Assembly (NCBI RefSeq): GCF_011684115.1
Contig: NZ_JAADJV010000001.1
Span: 2,232,001-2,296,000 of the forward strand
Origin: Rahnella aceris
Lineage (GTDB): Bacteria > Pseudomonadota > Gammaproteobacteria > Enterobacterales > Enterobacteriaceae
Direction of reading: 5' to 3'
DNA: 64,000 nt
Made by a program: the position numbers and the translations under genes. Positions within the stretch are counted from its first letter, which is position 1. Each line of letters begins with the position of its first letter. This document shows positions 19,120 to 28,271 of the stretch, piece after piece. The notes under the pieces were generated by a model. It had not been told where the DNA came from. It worked only from the letters and a program-made list of their open reading frames with translations, and searched no databases.

Positions 19120-20130
19120 TCCAATCGATAAAAAGTGTTGGCGTTTTAACGTGCTGTCGATGCTGCACTTTTTTAGGATATGACGAATGAGAATTCTCAC
19201 CATCAGATGACATTTTTTCCCAAAATCCGCATTCCCTCCATTTTCTGACCACAGGTTGACGAAGATTGACACAACTATGACGAACGAATTACGGCTGTAT
19301 TGCTTTTAACTAACTCGTTGATTAAAAACAGTATCATTAAAAAGCTGCGAATACGGGCAAACTAAGCGGAACCCGCATGCTGACTCGTCTGTAGCAACTT
19401 TTCTCACTCTCATGCACAAGGTTATCCACAGGAATAGTGGATAAGTCCCAGCACGCCCCGCGCTGCGGGAGTTGGTAAAAAACTGAATTTTGCCTTCCGT
19501 GAGTCTGAAAGGTCTTTTTTAGTTATTTTTTATCTTTTTTATCTCCTTATTTATGCCTATTTTGCCTAAATTTCTGGGCTGATGTTTCTTGCAAAAACCA
19601 AAAGTGCATCTCACCAGAATTTTTTGCTCACGTTTGTCCATGTGTTTGCACCAAAAACAGTGAAGACGGCACTGGCAAAGTGCAGGTCACCGTGGACTAC
19701 TCCTTATGGGGTAATCTCAAAAACCCCAGAAATGCTAATGAATAATCCGAAATCATCAGCGGCGCGCCTGTTAACACCCCTGTAACTTCTCTTTCCCTGA
19801 CCGTTTTTACAAACTTGGCCTGAGAGTTGCAACGTCTCTGCATGTGGAGGTTGCGACAGCCGGAACTGCTTTTTTCGCCCCGCCATAAAAAATGAGAATT
19901 CCCCTGCTTTCAGGCAGGAAAAATCATTTTTAGCGCAAGGAAATGCCACTTAACCCCATTTATCACTGATTAAGGGGGATTTATCTGTAATTGATGCTGT
20001 CAGATTAGCCGTCAACAAACGGAATTAAATTCTGCGTTGGGGCATTAACAGCGGAACATAAATGTCAGAAATATGACAGTGGCCGTCAAAATGAAGTTCA
20101 GCGGAAGGCTCCGTGCGGGAGGGAGGTCTG
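19120..20130. other. gene-poor kilobase between uvrB and the UrtE-like gene
   Basis: No credible coding sequence was found; frames of 67-101 codons here look random. The stretch is AT-rich around 19500-19600. It contains an inverted pair of DnaA-box-like sequences (19422-19444) and a bulged hairpin at 19888-19931 (AAAAATGA/TCATTTTT enclosing CCTGC/GCAGG). A GGGG/CCCC stem-loop lies near 19708-19727. In E. coli bioD and uvrB are close neighbours, so this plus the ATPase gene is lineage-specific DNA. A small RNA could hide here; the sequence alone does not decide. Confidence 0.5.
19422..19444. promoter_or_regulatory. inverted DnaA-box pair
   Basis: TTATCCAC, 7 nt, then GTGGATAA is a perfect palindrome. 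The left arm continues to the exact DnaA consensus TTATCCACA; the right arm is one base short of it. Candidate DnaA binding site, by sequence only. Confidence 0.5.
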
Positions 20131-20841
20131 ATGTTAAGTGTAAAATCAGTTAATCAGTATTATGGGCAAAAACATATTCTGTGGGATATCAATCTCGAAC
20201 TGTACCGCGGTCAATGTACCTGCCTGATCGGGCGAAATGGCGTGGGAAAAACCACGCTGGTGAACTGCATCATGGGGCATCTTCCGGTGAAAAGCGGCGC
20301 CATCTCCTGGCAGTCGCGTGACGAAGAGCCGCAAAGTCTGCTGAATTTGCCGGTCGAAAGCCGCGCCCAAATGGGGATCGGTTATGTGCCACAGGGACGG
20401 CAGATTTTTTCGCAGATGAGCGTCGATGAAAACCTGCAAATCGCCATGATGGCCAGCCGGAATAAGACCCGTCGCGTGCCGGAAGAGGTGTATGACCTGT
20501 TTCCGACATTAAAGGAGATGGGGGCGCGCAAAGCCGGTGAGCTCGATGAAAGCCAGCAGCAGCAACTGGCAATCAGTCGTGCGCTGGTTCAGGAACCTGA
20601 ATTACTGATTCTGGATGAACCGACCGAGCACACCAGCGCATCGATGGCGGCAAACATGGGCAATATCATTCACCGCCTGAACCGTGATCTCGGCCTGACA
20701 TTGTTGCTGGTCGGTCATAAACTGCCGTTCATCCGCAGCGTTGCCGACCGGTTCTGCCTGGTCGACGGCGGACGCAACATCGCGCAAGGCACACTGGCGC
20801 AGCTTGACGATACATTAGTCAAAAATTATCTGACCGTCTGA
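20131..20841 (+). CDS. orphan UrtE-like ABC transporter ATPase with degenerate signature motif
   Basis: The 236-residue nucleotide-binding protein resembles UrtE, the second ATPase of the urea ABC transporter. It has an intact Walker A (GRNGVGKTT), a UrtE-type Q loop (GIGYVPQGRQIFSQMSV) and an intact Walker B (LLILDEPTE). The signature loop, normally LSGGQQQ, reads LDESQQQQLAISRAL. The sequence after Walker B is HTSASM rather than the usual GIQPS, and the switch region reads LLLVGHKLPF. No urtABCD genes are nearby. GGAGG precedes the ATG at 20131 by 4-5 nt; a Met 6 codons upstream is less likely. It is either a remnant under relaxed selection or a repurposed ATPase. Confidence 0.75.
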   Translation: MLSVKSVNQYYGQKHILWDINLELYRGQCTCLIGRNGVGKTTLVNCIMGHLPVKSGAISWQSRDEEPQSLLNLPVESRAQMGIGYVPQGRQIFSQMSVDENLQIAMMASRNKTRRVPEEVYDLFPTLKEMGARKAGELDESQQQQLAISRALVQEPELLILDEPTEHTSASMAANMGNIIHRLNRDLGLTLLLVGHKLPFIRSVADRFCLVDGGRNIAQGTLAQLDDTLVKNYLTV

Positions 20842-20845
20842 CGTC

Positions 20846-21526
20846 TCATGCCGTGAGACGGTTAAGATGAAGATACTGTCCCAAATTAACGTCAGTTCCG
20901 GCACTCAGGTACGGGATCTCGCCCAGCAAAGGCGCAGGCAGCATACGCGTGAGCGTATCCATGTATGCCTGATGATGCTTCCCCGTTTCCTGTACGTCGT
21001 TAGCTATCCAGCCCGCCAGATGCAACCCGCTTTGTGTGATGGCCTGCGCCGTCAGCACGGCGTGATTAATGCAACCCAGCCGCATGCCTACCACTAACAC
21101 TACCGGCAACTGCTCGGCGATAACCCAGTCAGCAAAGGTATAATCTGCCGTCAGCGGTGTGTACCAGCCGCCTGCGCCTTCCACCACCACCCAGTCCGCC
21201 AGCGGTTCGAGATGACGTAATCCGTCTGATAGCACCCGCGGATCAATCGGCCGTTTTTCCAGTTCGCTGACGACATGTGGCGAAGTCGGTTCGATAAAGG
21301 TGCAGGGGTTCACTTCGTCATAACGCAGCCCGACGGTGCTGTAAGCCTGTAACGCCAGCGCATCACTGTTGCGCGGGCCTTCGCCGGTCATTTCACTGCC
21401 GGATGCCACCGGTTTGTATCCGGCTGTTTTGTGTCCTGCCTGCGCGGCAGCCTGCAAAAAAGCGGTGGTCGCGACGGTTTTACCGACTTCAGTGTCGGTG
21501 CCGGTAATAAAGTATTTTTGTTTCAT
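20846..21526 (-). CDS. bioD: dethiobiotin synthetase
   Basis: A 226-residue P-loop ligase forming the ureido ring of dethiobiotin from DAPA, CO2 and ATP. The P-loop is GTDTEVGKTVATTA (about 9-22), followed by YKPVASGSE, with VVVEGAGGWYTPL at about 113-125 and the PVVLVVGMRLGCINHAVLT segment. Length matches E. coli (225). It is the last gene of bioBFCD; its stop is only 4 nt from that of the convergent ATPase gene. A half copy of a palindromic repeat separates it from bioC. Confidence 0.96.
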   Translation of the reverse strand: MKQKYFITGTDTEVGKTVATTAFLQAAAQAGHKTAGYKPVASGSEMTGEGPRNSDALALQAYSTVGLRYDEVNPCTFIEPTSPHVVSELEKRPIDPRVLSDGLRHLEPLADWVVVEGAGGWYTPLTADYTFADWVIAEQLPVVLVVGMRLGCINHAVLTAQAITQSGLHLAGWIANDVQETGKHHQAYMDTLTRMLPAPLLGEIPYLSAGTDVNLGQYLHLNRLTA

Positions 21527-21560
21527 GATTTATTTTAATAAAAGCCTGGTGTTGGTTCTG

Positions 21561-21588
21561 GCTCCCTCCCCCTGCGAAGGGGGAGGAG
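21561..21588. repeat. palindromic intergenic repeat, half copy inside the bio operon
   Basis: GCTCCCTCCCCCTGCGAAGG followed by GGGAGGAG is the left-end hairpin of the element seen at 10829 and 29080, without the right end. It sits between bioC and bioD, where a hairpin in the mRNA could affect the relative level of bioD. Confidence 0.75.
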
Positions 21589-21592
21589 TAAA

Positions 21593-22384
21593 TCAGCGTG
21601 GGATAAGTTCTTCGACCTGCAAAATGCCGTAGACCAGCCGGTAGTTGAGCGGCAGGATGCCGTCGCGGCGGGCATAGTGTTTGTCCAGCAATTGCAGACG
21701 TTCACGCCCGCCCAGACCGCCGAGGCGGCCATTTTTGATGTGCGTCGCACCGATGCCTTTCAGCGAGCGCAGCAGCGACATCACATCGGGGAATTGAGCA
21801 ACATGATCGCTGAAGGTCACATCATGGCGATACGGCGCGCAGGCTTCGGCGATTTTGTCCGGCGTCAGGAACTGATTCACGTGACGTCGGCCATCGACCT
21901 TCATCCATGCCGCGGCCAGCTCATTGAGCGAACCTTCTGCCAGCGTGGAAAACAGCACCAGCCCGCCGTTGCGGGTGACGCGGTGCATTTCTTCCAGTGC
22001 GCGTGGCAGTGCGTTACACCACTGCACCGCCAGATTGCTGAAGCAGATATCGACAGAGTTGTCGGCAAACGGCAAACGTTCGATGTCGCCCGGCACGTAT
22101 TCATCAGCAGAATCCAGCTCACGGGCGCGATTTAACATGCCCTCAGAGAGATCCAGCGCAATGACATTTTTACCCTGCGCACGCCAGTAACGGCTGAAGT
22201 GGCCGGTGCCACAGCCCGCATCGACGACAATCTTGCCGGCGTCTTGCAGATACGGCGCTGCCAGCGCCAGTAATTCCTCACCCACATCACGCTGCAACTG
22301 TGCGGCGTTTTCGTAACTGATGGCGGCGCGACTGAACGCATCGGCCACCGCTTGTTTGTTCACTAATTCAGTGACTGCACCCAT
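21593..22384 (-). CDS. bioC: malonyl-ACP O-methyltransferase
   Basis: A SAM-dependent methyltransferase of 263 residues that methylates malonyl-ACP to start pimeloyl synthesis. Motif [16 protein letters not shown] (about 50-65) binds [12 protein letters not shown] follows, then [19 protein letters not shown] and [14 protein letters not shown] start it at [17 protein letters not shown], which overlaps the end of bioF by 17 nt and gives the family length; the longer frame would run further into bioF. The overlap implies translational coupling. Confidence 0.94.
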   Translation of the reverse strand: MGAVTELVNKQAVADAFSRAAISYENAAQLQRDVGEELLALAAPYLQDAGKIVVDAGCGTGHFSRYWRAQGKNVIALDLSEGMLNRARELDSADEYVPGDIERLPFADNSVDICFSNLAVQWCNALPRALEEMHRVTRNGGLVLFSTLAEGSLNELAAAWMKVDGRRHVNQFLTPDKIAEACAPYRHDVTFSDHVAQFPDVMSLLRSLKGIGATHIKNGRLGGLGGRERLQLLDKHYARRDGILPLNYRLVYGILQVEELIPR

Positions 22385-23519
22385 GAAGGGACTCCAGCAA
22401 AAAATCGATATCTTCCGGCTCATGCGCCGCTGTCAGAGTAATGCGCAGCCGCGCACTGCCCGGTGGCACCGTCGGTGGACGGATGGCGCTGACCCACAAT
22501 CCGCGATCGCGCAAGGTGGATGCCAGATCCAGCGCGGGCTGGTTTTCACCCACAATCACCGGCTGGATCGCCGTCTGTGAACCGGTCAGCGGATACGGCA
22601 AACCGGCGGCACCCGCGCGAAAACGGGCAATATTGGCGGCCAGTTTATCACGCAGACCGTCATCCTGCCGGACTCGTGCCAGTGCAGCCTGTAACGCGCA
22701 CACCTGCGCGGCGGGCATCGACGTGCTGTAAATCAGATGGCGGGCAAACTGCAACAGGTAATCGGCGGTAGCATCATCACACAACACCGCCGCGCCGCTG
22801 CAACCGAAAGCTTTTCCGAATGTGACCACCAGCAGTTCCGGCCGGATGCCCTGTTGCCAGCAACTGCCGCGCCCTTCTTCACCGGTAACGCCCACACCGT
22901 GCGCGTCATCGACCATCAGCCAGCTACCGTGCGCTTTGGACAAGTTATGCAGATCAGCCAGCGGCGCGGCGTCGCCGTCCATACTGAATACACCTTCGGT
23001 CACCACCAGCGTTTCACCGGCTACCGGTTTTTCCAGCAGGCGCTGCAGGGAATCCGGCTGATTGTGGTGAAAACGCCGCAACTGCGAAGGTGCATGGGCT
23101 GCGGCTTCCAGTAAAGACGCGTGACTGAGTTTGTCAGCCAGCACGCGATCCTCAGCCTGCATCAGCGCCGCGAGAATCGCCTGATTCGCCGCAAAACCGG
23201 AGATAAACAGCAAAGCCCGCGGATATCCCTGCCACTGCGCCAGTTGTTGCTCAAACGCGGCATGCACCTCGCTGTAACCGGTGACGTGTCCTGAACCGCC
23301 GCTGCCGACACCGTATTTAGCCGCACCCTGCTGCCACGCGGCGATCACCTCAGCGTCCTGACTCAGGCCGAGATAATCGTTACCGGAAAAATTCAGATAA
23401 CGCCGCCCGCCCTGCGTCAGAAAACGCGCACTGCCGCCCTCATTCGGCTGCCGTACACGAAATGCCGCCGCCTGTTTGCGCGCCGCCACCGCGTCGTTGA
23501 TCCGCGTTTGCCAGCTCAC
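22368..23519 (-). CDS. bioF: 8-amino-7-oxononanoate synthase
   Basis: A PLP enzyme (383 aa) condensing pimeloyl-ACP with L-alanine. Visible features are [12 protein letters not shown], the [15 protein letters not shown] segment, [15 protein letters not shown] with the cofactor-binding Asp-His, and the Schiff-base lysine in [14 protein letters not shown]. Length is like E. coli BioF (384). bioB lies 3 nt upstream on the minus strand and bioC overlaps downstream. Confidence 0.97.
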   Translation of the reverse strand: MSWQTRINDAVAARKQAAAFRVRQPNEGGSARFLTQGGRRYLNFSGNDYLGLSQDAEVIAAWQQGAAKYGVGSGGSGHVTGYSEVHAAFEQQLAQWQGYPRALLFISGFAANQAILAALMQAEDRVLADKLSHASLLEAAAHAPSQLRRFHHNQPDSLQRLLEKPVAGETLVVTEGVFSMDGDAAPLADLHNLSKAHGSWLMVDDAHGVGVTGEEGRGSCWQQGIRPELLVVTFGKAFGCSGAAVLCDDATADYLLQFARHLIYSTSMPAAQVCALQAALARVRQDDGLRDKLAANIARFRAGAAGLPYPLTGSQTAIQPVIVGENQPALDLASTLRDRGLWVSAIRPPTVPPGSARLRITLTAAHEPEDIDFLLESLHGCSH

Positions 23520-23522
23520 CGG

Positions 23523-24560
23523 TTATACCGCAGCGTTGTAGAACTGATCGGTATCGGCGTGGACCAGCTGCTCGGCAAGCGCGGCCTGCTGCTGGTTATC
23601 GCCCATTTCTGTTTCAAATGACTGCGGGTTAAGCCCCAGCTTGCCGAACAGAATCAGGTCTTTATCTTCTGCCGGGTTTGGCGTGGTCAGCAGTTTGCAG
23701 CCGTAGAAGATGGAGTTGGCACCGGCCATAAAGCACATCGCCTGGGTCTGCTCACTCATCTGCTCACGTCCGGCAGACAGACGCACATAAGATTGCGGCA
23801 TCATGATGCGCGCGACAGCGATCGTGCGGATGAAATCAAACGGATCCACATCGTCATTATCCGCCAGCGGCGTACCTTTCACTTTCACCAGCATGTTGAT
23901 CGGCACACTTTCCGGCGGCACCGGCAGGTTTGCCAGTTGCATCAGCAAACCGGCGCGGTCTTTGACGGTTTCACCTAACCCCACAATGCCGCCGGAACAG
24001 ACTTTAATGCCCGCGCCGCGCACTTCCGCCAGCGTATCCAGGCGTTCCTGATAGCTGCGGGTCGTTATGATGCTGCCGTAAAATTCCGGCGAGGTATCAA
24101 GGTTATGGTTGTAGAAATCCAGCCCGGCGTGCGCCAGACGCTGTGCCTGCGTAGTGTTCAGCGTGCCGAGGGTCATGCAGGTTTCCATGCCCATTTCTTT
24201 CACGCCCTGCACCATCTGCTCGAGGTACGGCATGTCACGATCGTGCGGGTTTTTCCACGCCGCGCCCATACAGAAACGGGTTGAACCGGCGGCTTTCGCC
24301 TGTCGGGCAGATTCGAGCACCTGCTCGACTTGCATCAGACGTTCAGATTCCAGCCCGGTTTTGTAACGGGAACTTTGAGGGCAATATTTACAGTCTTCGG
24401 GACAGGCACCGGTTTTGATCGACAGCAAGGTGCTGACCTGAACCTGTCGCGGGTCAAAATGCTGACGGTGAATTTGCTGCGCTTCGAACATCAGCTCCAG
24501 GAATGGCTTATCGAACAGAGCCTGCGTTTTTTCCAGCGTCCAGTGGGTGCGGGCAGTCAT
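23523..24560 (-). CDS. bioB: biotin synthase
   Basis: A radical-SAM enzyme (345 aa) that inserts sulfur into dethiobiotin. The [4Fe-4S] motif [12 protein letters not shown] is at about 53-64; later Cys residues (FCMGAAW, TCMTLG) and SAGREQM correspond to the auxiliary [2Fe-2S] site region. [12 protein letters not shown] and [10 protein letters not shown] are family landmarks. It is the first gene of bioBFCD and starts about 45 bp from the BirA operator. Confidence 0.97.
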   Translation of the reverse strand: MTARTHWTLEKTQALFDKPFLELMFEAQQIHRQHFDPRQVQVSTLLSIKTGACPEDCKYCPQSSRYKTGLESERLMQVEQVLESARQAKAAGSTRFCMGAAWKNPHDRDMPYLEQMVQGVKEMGMETCMTLGTLNTTQAQRLAHAGLDFYNHNLDTSPEFYGSIITTRSYQERLDTLAEVRGAGIKVCSGGIVGLGETVKDRAGLLMQLANLPVPPESVPINMLVKVKGTPLADNDDVDPFDFIRTIAVARIMMPQSYVRLSAGREQMSEQTQAMCFMAGANSIFYGCKLLTTPNPAEDKDLILFGKLGLNPQSFETEMGDNQQQAALAEQLVHADTDQFYNAAV

Positions 24561-24605
24561 TGCGACTCCTTTAAAAAGTGTTCAGTTGTATTTTTTTCAT
24601 AATCC

Positions 24606-24635
24606 GTAAACCATTTTTAATTTGTTTTGGTTTAC
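24606..24635. promoter_or_regulatory. BirA (bio) operator between bioB and bioA
   Basis: GTAAACCA and TGGTTTAC are perfect inverted arms separated by 14 nt, matching the bio operator in which dimeric BirA-biotinyl-AMP blocks both divergent promoters. It sits between the bioB and bioA starts, as in E. coli. Confidence 0.92.
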
Positions 24636-24688
24636 CGTCAACGTTAAAATTATTTTTTAGTTTACAGCTTACGCCTCAGGATTCGTTT

Positions 24689-25966
24689 ATGACCCCCGCC
24701 GATATTGAATTCGACCAGCGCCACATCTGGCATCCGTATACCTCTATGACCAAACCGCTGCCCGCCTATCCGGTGGAATCCGCGTCCGGCGTGATGTTGC
24801 AGCTGGCTGATGGCCGCAAACTGGTTGATGGCATGTCGTCCTGGTGGGCGGCAATCCACGGTTACAACCATCCGCAGTTGAACCAGGCGGCCATCGAACA
24901 AATCGGAAAAATGTCACATGTGATGTTTGGCGGGATCACCCATCCGCCGGCGGTTGCGTTGTGCCGCCGTCTGGTAGAAATGACCCCCGCCGGGCTGGAA
25001 TGCGTGTTTCTGGCGGATTCTGGTTCGGTGGCCGTTGAAGTAGCACTGAAAATGGCGATGCAATACTGGCAGGCGCGCGGTGAAAAACGCCAGACGTTGC
25101 TGACCCTGCGCAACGGCTATCACGGCGACACCTTTGGCGCGATGTCAGTCTGTGACCCGCAAAACTCGATGCACAGTTTGTATCAGGGTTATCTGCCACA
25201 GCATCTGTTCGCCGATGCGCCGCAGAGCCGTTTTGACGGGGAATGGGACGAGGCGGATATCGCGCCATTTGCCAAAATGCTGGACGAAAATCACCGCAAA
25301 ATCGCCGCAGTCATTGTAGAACCCATCGTTCAGGGGGCGGGCGGGATGCGGATTTATCACCCGTTGTATCTCAAACGCGTGCGTAAGTTATGCGATGAAT
25401 ATGGCGTGTTGCTGATTGCCGATGAAATTGCCACCGGATTTGGCCGCACCGGCAAGCTGTTTGCCTGTGATCACGCCGGGATTTCGCCGGATATCCTCTG
25501 CCTCGGCAAAGCCCTGACCGGCGGCTACATGACACTTTCCGCCACGCTCACCACCCGCCATGTGGCGCAGGTGATCAGTGACGGCGAGGCGGGATGTTTC
25601 ATGCACGGCCCGACATTTATGGGCAATCCGCTGGCCTGCGCGGTCGCCAGCGCCAGCCTGCATTTACTTGCGGAAAACCGCTGGCAGGCGCAGGTATTGA
25701 GCATTGAGAAACAGCTGAATGCCGGTTTACAGCCGCTGGCAGCACATCCGGCGGTCGCCGATGTGCGGGTGCTCGGGGCGATTGGTGTGGTGGAAATGCG
25801 CCAGCCGGTAGACATGGCGCAATTGCAGAAGCATTTCGTCGGTCAGGGCGTGTGGATCCGCCCGTTCGGCAAGCTGATTTACCTGATGCCGCCGTACATC
25901 ATTTCACCTGAAGAACTGAGCAAACTGACCGGCGCAATCGCCAGCGCACTGGCTGCGCTTTACTGA
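24689..25966 (+). CDS. bioA: adenosylmethionine-8-amino-7-oxononanoate aminotransferase
   Basis: A class-III PLP aminotransferase (425 aa) making DAPA from KAPA with SAM as amino donor. It starts [20 protein letters not shown], close to E. coli [20 protein letters not shown]; the 37 upstream codons of the frame cover the operator and are excluded. Landmarks: [59 protein letters not shown], and the PLP lysine in [12 protein letters not shown]. Its stop abuts the stop of the convergent LysR gene with no terminator visible between. Confidence 0.97.
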   Translation: MTPADIEFDQRHIWHPYTSMTKPLPAYPVESASGVMLQLADGRKLVDGMSSWWAAIHGYNHPQLNQAAIEQIGKMSHVMFGGITHPPAVALCRRLVEMTPAGLECVFLADSGSVAVEVALKMAMQYWQARGEKRQTLLTLRNGYHGDTFGAMSVCDPQNSMHSLYQGYLPQHLFADAPQSRFDGEWDEADIAPFAKMLDENHRKIAAVIVEPIVQGAGGMRIYHPLYLKRVRKLCDEYGVLLIADEIATGFGRTGKLFACDHAGISPDILCLGKALTGGYMTLSATLTTRHVAQVISDGEAGCFMHGPTFMGNPLACAVASASLHLLAENRWQAQVLSIEKQLNAGLQPLAAHPAVADVRVLGAIGVVEMRQPVDMAQLQKHFVGQGVWIRPFGKLIYLMPPYIISPEELSKLTGAIASALAALY

Positions 25967-26920
25967 TTAGCCTGTAGTGACTAACCGGTGTGAGGTAGAT
26001 AACAGCGCGCTCAGTTTTTCCCGGCTGAGCCGCGCTTCTTCATTAAGAAAATCAATTGCCACTTTCAGCGCAGGGGTCGGGTTTTCCGGATACAGCAACG
26101 TATAAGACGCGCCGCTTGCCACGCACAACGGGAACGGCGCAATCACCCTTCCCGCCTGCAAATCATCTTCAATTAATGTCAGATCGCCTATCGCCACACC
26201 GTAGCCCTGCAACGCCGAATTGATCGCCAGATCCAGCGTATCGAAATGCTGTGATTTGGCTGACGGCAATCCCTGTACGCCCTCCTCCCGCAGCCACAAC
26301 AACCAGTCGCGACGGTCACGCGTCGGGTGAAGCAGCGTTTTATCGGCCAGATCCGCCACTTTCGTTTTCCCTTTATGACGCGGCAGAAACTCCGGCGTAC
26401 ACACCGGCGTCAGCACTTCATCAAACAGATGATGCGCCCGGCGCTGTGATTCCGGCGGACGACCAAACACTACGGCAGCATCAAAATGTTCGTTGCTGAA
26501 ATCCACGCCGTGGGCGATGGAAGCTGTCAGCTCAATCTGCATATCCGGCCTGTCGTTTTGTAGCTGGATAACACGCGGCAGCAGCCAGCGCATGGAACAG
26601 GTCGGGCATTTAATGCGTAAGGTATCCGGATGCGAACCCACACGTTGCAGGGCTTCTCCCATCAGCGCCAGCGCCTGTTGTACCGGCGGCAACAACTGCG
26701 CCCCGCGCGGGGTCAGCGTCAGCCCGCGGGCCTGACGTAAAAACAACGGATAACCCAGCGTGGCCTCAAGTCCGGTGATCTGGCGACTGACCGCGCCCTG
26801 GGTGATGTGCAGCAACGCCGCCGCGTGTGTCAGATTCAAGGTTTGCGCAACCACGGCAAAGGTTTTCAGCACGTTGAGCGAGGGTAAATTCAGATACGGC
26901 AGTTCAGGAGAAAAACTCAC
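25967..26920 (-). CDS. LysR-family transcriptional regulator (GcvA-like)
   Basis: The 317-residue protein has an N-terminal winged HTH (about 14-73: NVLKTFAVVAQTLNLTHAAA, LHITQGAVSRQITGLEATLG, LFLRQARGLTLTPRGAQLL) and a periplasmic-binding-protein-like effector domain. The WLLPR and FDAAVVFGR segments are typical of the GcvA/amino-acid-responsive branch. It is divergent from the methionine aminotransferase gene (155 bp to its ATG), so it probably controls that gene and perhaps the binding protein next to it; this is inferred from arrangement only. Confidence 0.85.
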   Translation of the reverse strand: MSFSPELPYLNLPSLNVLKTFAVVAQTLNLTHAAALLHITQGAVSRQITGLEATLGYPLFLRQARGLTLTPRGAQLLPPVQQALALMGEALQRVGSHPDTLRIKCPTCSMRWLLPRVIQLQNDRPDMQIELTASIAHGVDFSNEHFDAAVVFGRPPESQRRAHHLFDEVLTPVCTPEFLPRHKGKTKVADLADKTLLHPTRDRRDWLLWLREEGVQGLPSAKSQHFDTLDLAINSALQGYGVAIGDLTLIEDDLQAGRVIAPFPLCVASGASYTLLYPENPTPALKVAIDFLNEEARLSREKLSALLSTSHRLVTTG

Positions 26921-27075
26921 AGTTACCTCGTCAGAAACGTTATAAAGCCATGACTTCAGATCATAACGAGTATGACAAACTTTCCATTGTCGGCACAGGG
27001 GAACTATTGCTTAATCATTCAACACCCGTTTTTACCTTCTCATGGCCACCCGGCCTGCTTTTTGGGGAAAATGCT

Positions 27076-28230
27076 ATGAAGAGCGCCATGTCGCCCCTGT
27101 CAAAATTACCTGACGTCGGCACCACCATTTTTACCGTTATCGGCCAGCTCAGCGCTGAACATAACGCCCTGAACCTGTCACAGGGGGCACCGAATTTCTC
27201 ATGCCAGCCCGCGTTAATCGACAGCGTCGCAAAAGCCATGCGCGAGGGGCATAACCAGTACGCACCAATGAGTGGCGTGGCGGCATTACGCCATGCGTTG
27301 TCCGCCAAAGTCGAAGCGCTTTATGGCTGCAAATATGATGCCGACAGCGAAGTGACGGTGATTGCCAGCGCCAGCGAAGGCCTGTATTCCGCCATCAGCG
27401 CCCTGGTACATCCGGGCGATGAAGTCATTTATTTCGAGCCGTCATTTGACAGCTATGCACCGATCGTCCGTTTACAGGGCGCGAAGCCGGTGGCTATCGG
27501 CCTGTCGCTGGATGATTTCAGCATCGACTGGGATCAGGTCGCCAGCGCGATCAACAGCCGCACGCGAATGATCATCATCAACAGCCCGCATAACCCGACC
27601 GGTGCCATTTTCACTGAATTTGATATCGAACGGCTGACCGCGCTGACCCAAAACACCGACATCGTGATTTTGTCCGATGAAGTGTATGAGCACGTGGTGT
27701 TCGACGGCGAGCGCCACGAAAGCATGGCCTGCTATCCGCAACTGGCTGAACGCAGCGTGATTGTGTCGTCTTTCGGCAAAACCTATCACGTCACCGGCTG
27801 GCGTGTGGGTTATTGCCTGGCACCGGCAGAACTAATGGATGAAATCCGCAAAGTGCATCAGTTTATGGTGTTCTCTGCCGATACGCCGATGCAGGTCGCA
27901 TTCGCCGAAGCGCTGGCTGACCCGCAAAGTTATCTGGGACTGGCCGATTTTTATCAGCAAAAACGCGACCTGCTGGCCGAAGCCCTCAGCGAATCCCGCT
28001 TTGAATTACTGCCAAGCCGTGGCAGTTTCTTTATGCTGGCGCGTTTTAGTCATTTCAGTCCGCTGACCGACGACGAATTTGTGCTGAGCCTGATCCGCGA
28101 TCATCAGATCGCGACCATTCCGCTGTCAGCCTTTTACAGCAATAACCAACCAACAGGGCTTATCCGTCTGAGCTTTGCCAAAGATAACGACACGTTGTAC
28201 GAAGGCGCACGCCGGTTGTGTCGCGTCTGA
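27076..28230 (+). CDS. ybdL: methionine aminotransferase, YbdL-like
   Basis: A fold-type I PLP aminotransferase of 384 residues. Key segments: NLSQGAPNF, NQYAPMSGVAALRHAL, SPHNPTGA with the conserved Asn, SDEVYEHVVFDG with the PLP-ring Asp, and the Schiff-base lysine in VSSFGKTYHVTGWRVGYC. HQF, FSADTPMQVAFA and the C-terminal RLSFAKDND agree with E. coli YbdL, which prefers Met, His and Phe. The start MKSAMSPLSKLPDVGTT has GGGG-type ribosome binding and matches family length; 42 upstream codons are rejected. It is followed 41 bp later by an amino-acid binding protein. Confidence 0.88.
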   Translation: MKSAMSPLSKLPDVGTTIFTVIGQLSAEHNALNLSQGAPNFSCQPALIDSVAKAMREGHNQYAPMSGVAALRHALSAKVEALYGCKYDADSEVTVIASASEGLYSAISALVHPGDEVIYFEPSFDSYAPIVRLQGAKPVAIGLSLDDFSIDWDQVASAINSRTRMIIINSPHNPTGAIFTEFDIERLTALTQNTDIVILSDEVYEHVVFDGERHESMACYPQLAERSVIVSSFGKTYHVTGWRVGYCLAPAELMDEIRKVHQFMVFSADTPMQVAFAEALADPQSYLGLADFYQQKRDLLAEALSESRFELLPSRGSFFMLARFSHFSPLTDDEFVLSLIRDHQIATIPLSAFYSNNQPTGLIRLSFAKDNDTLYEGARRLCRV

Positions 28231-28271
28231 ACCTTTGTATTCATCTCAATAACGCCGGGGAATTGTGAATA

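Noticed and set aside
19640..19700. Possible NtrC or sigma-54 promoter elements (GCACC/GGCAC, TGGC...TGC)
   Set aside because: Spacing does not fit GG-N10-GC or paired NtrC sites.
19704..19949. 81-codon minus-strand frame in the uvrB-bio gap
   Set aside because: No ribosome site, no family, ordinary base composition; left as non-coding.
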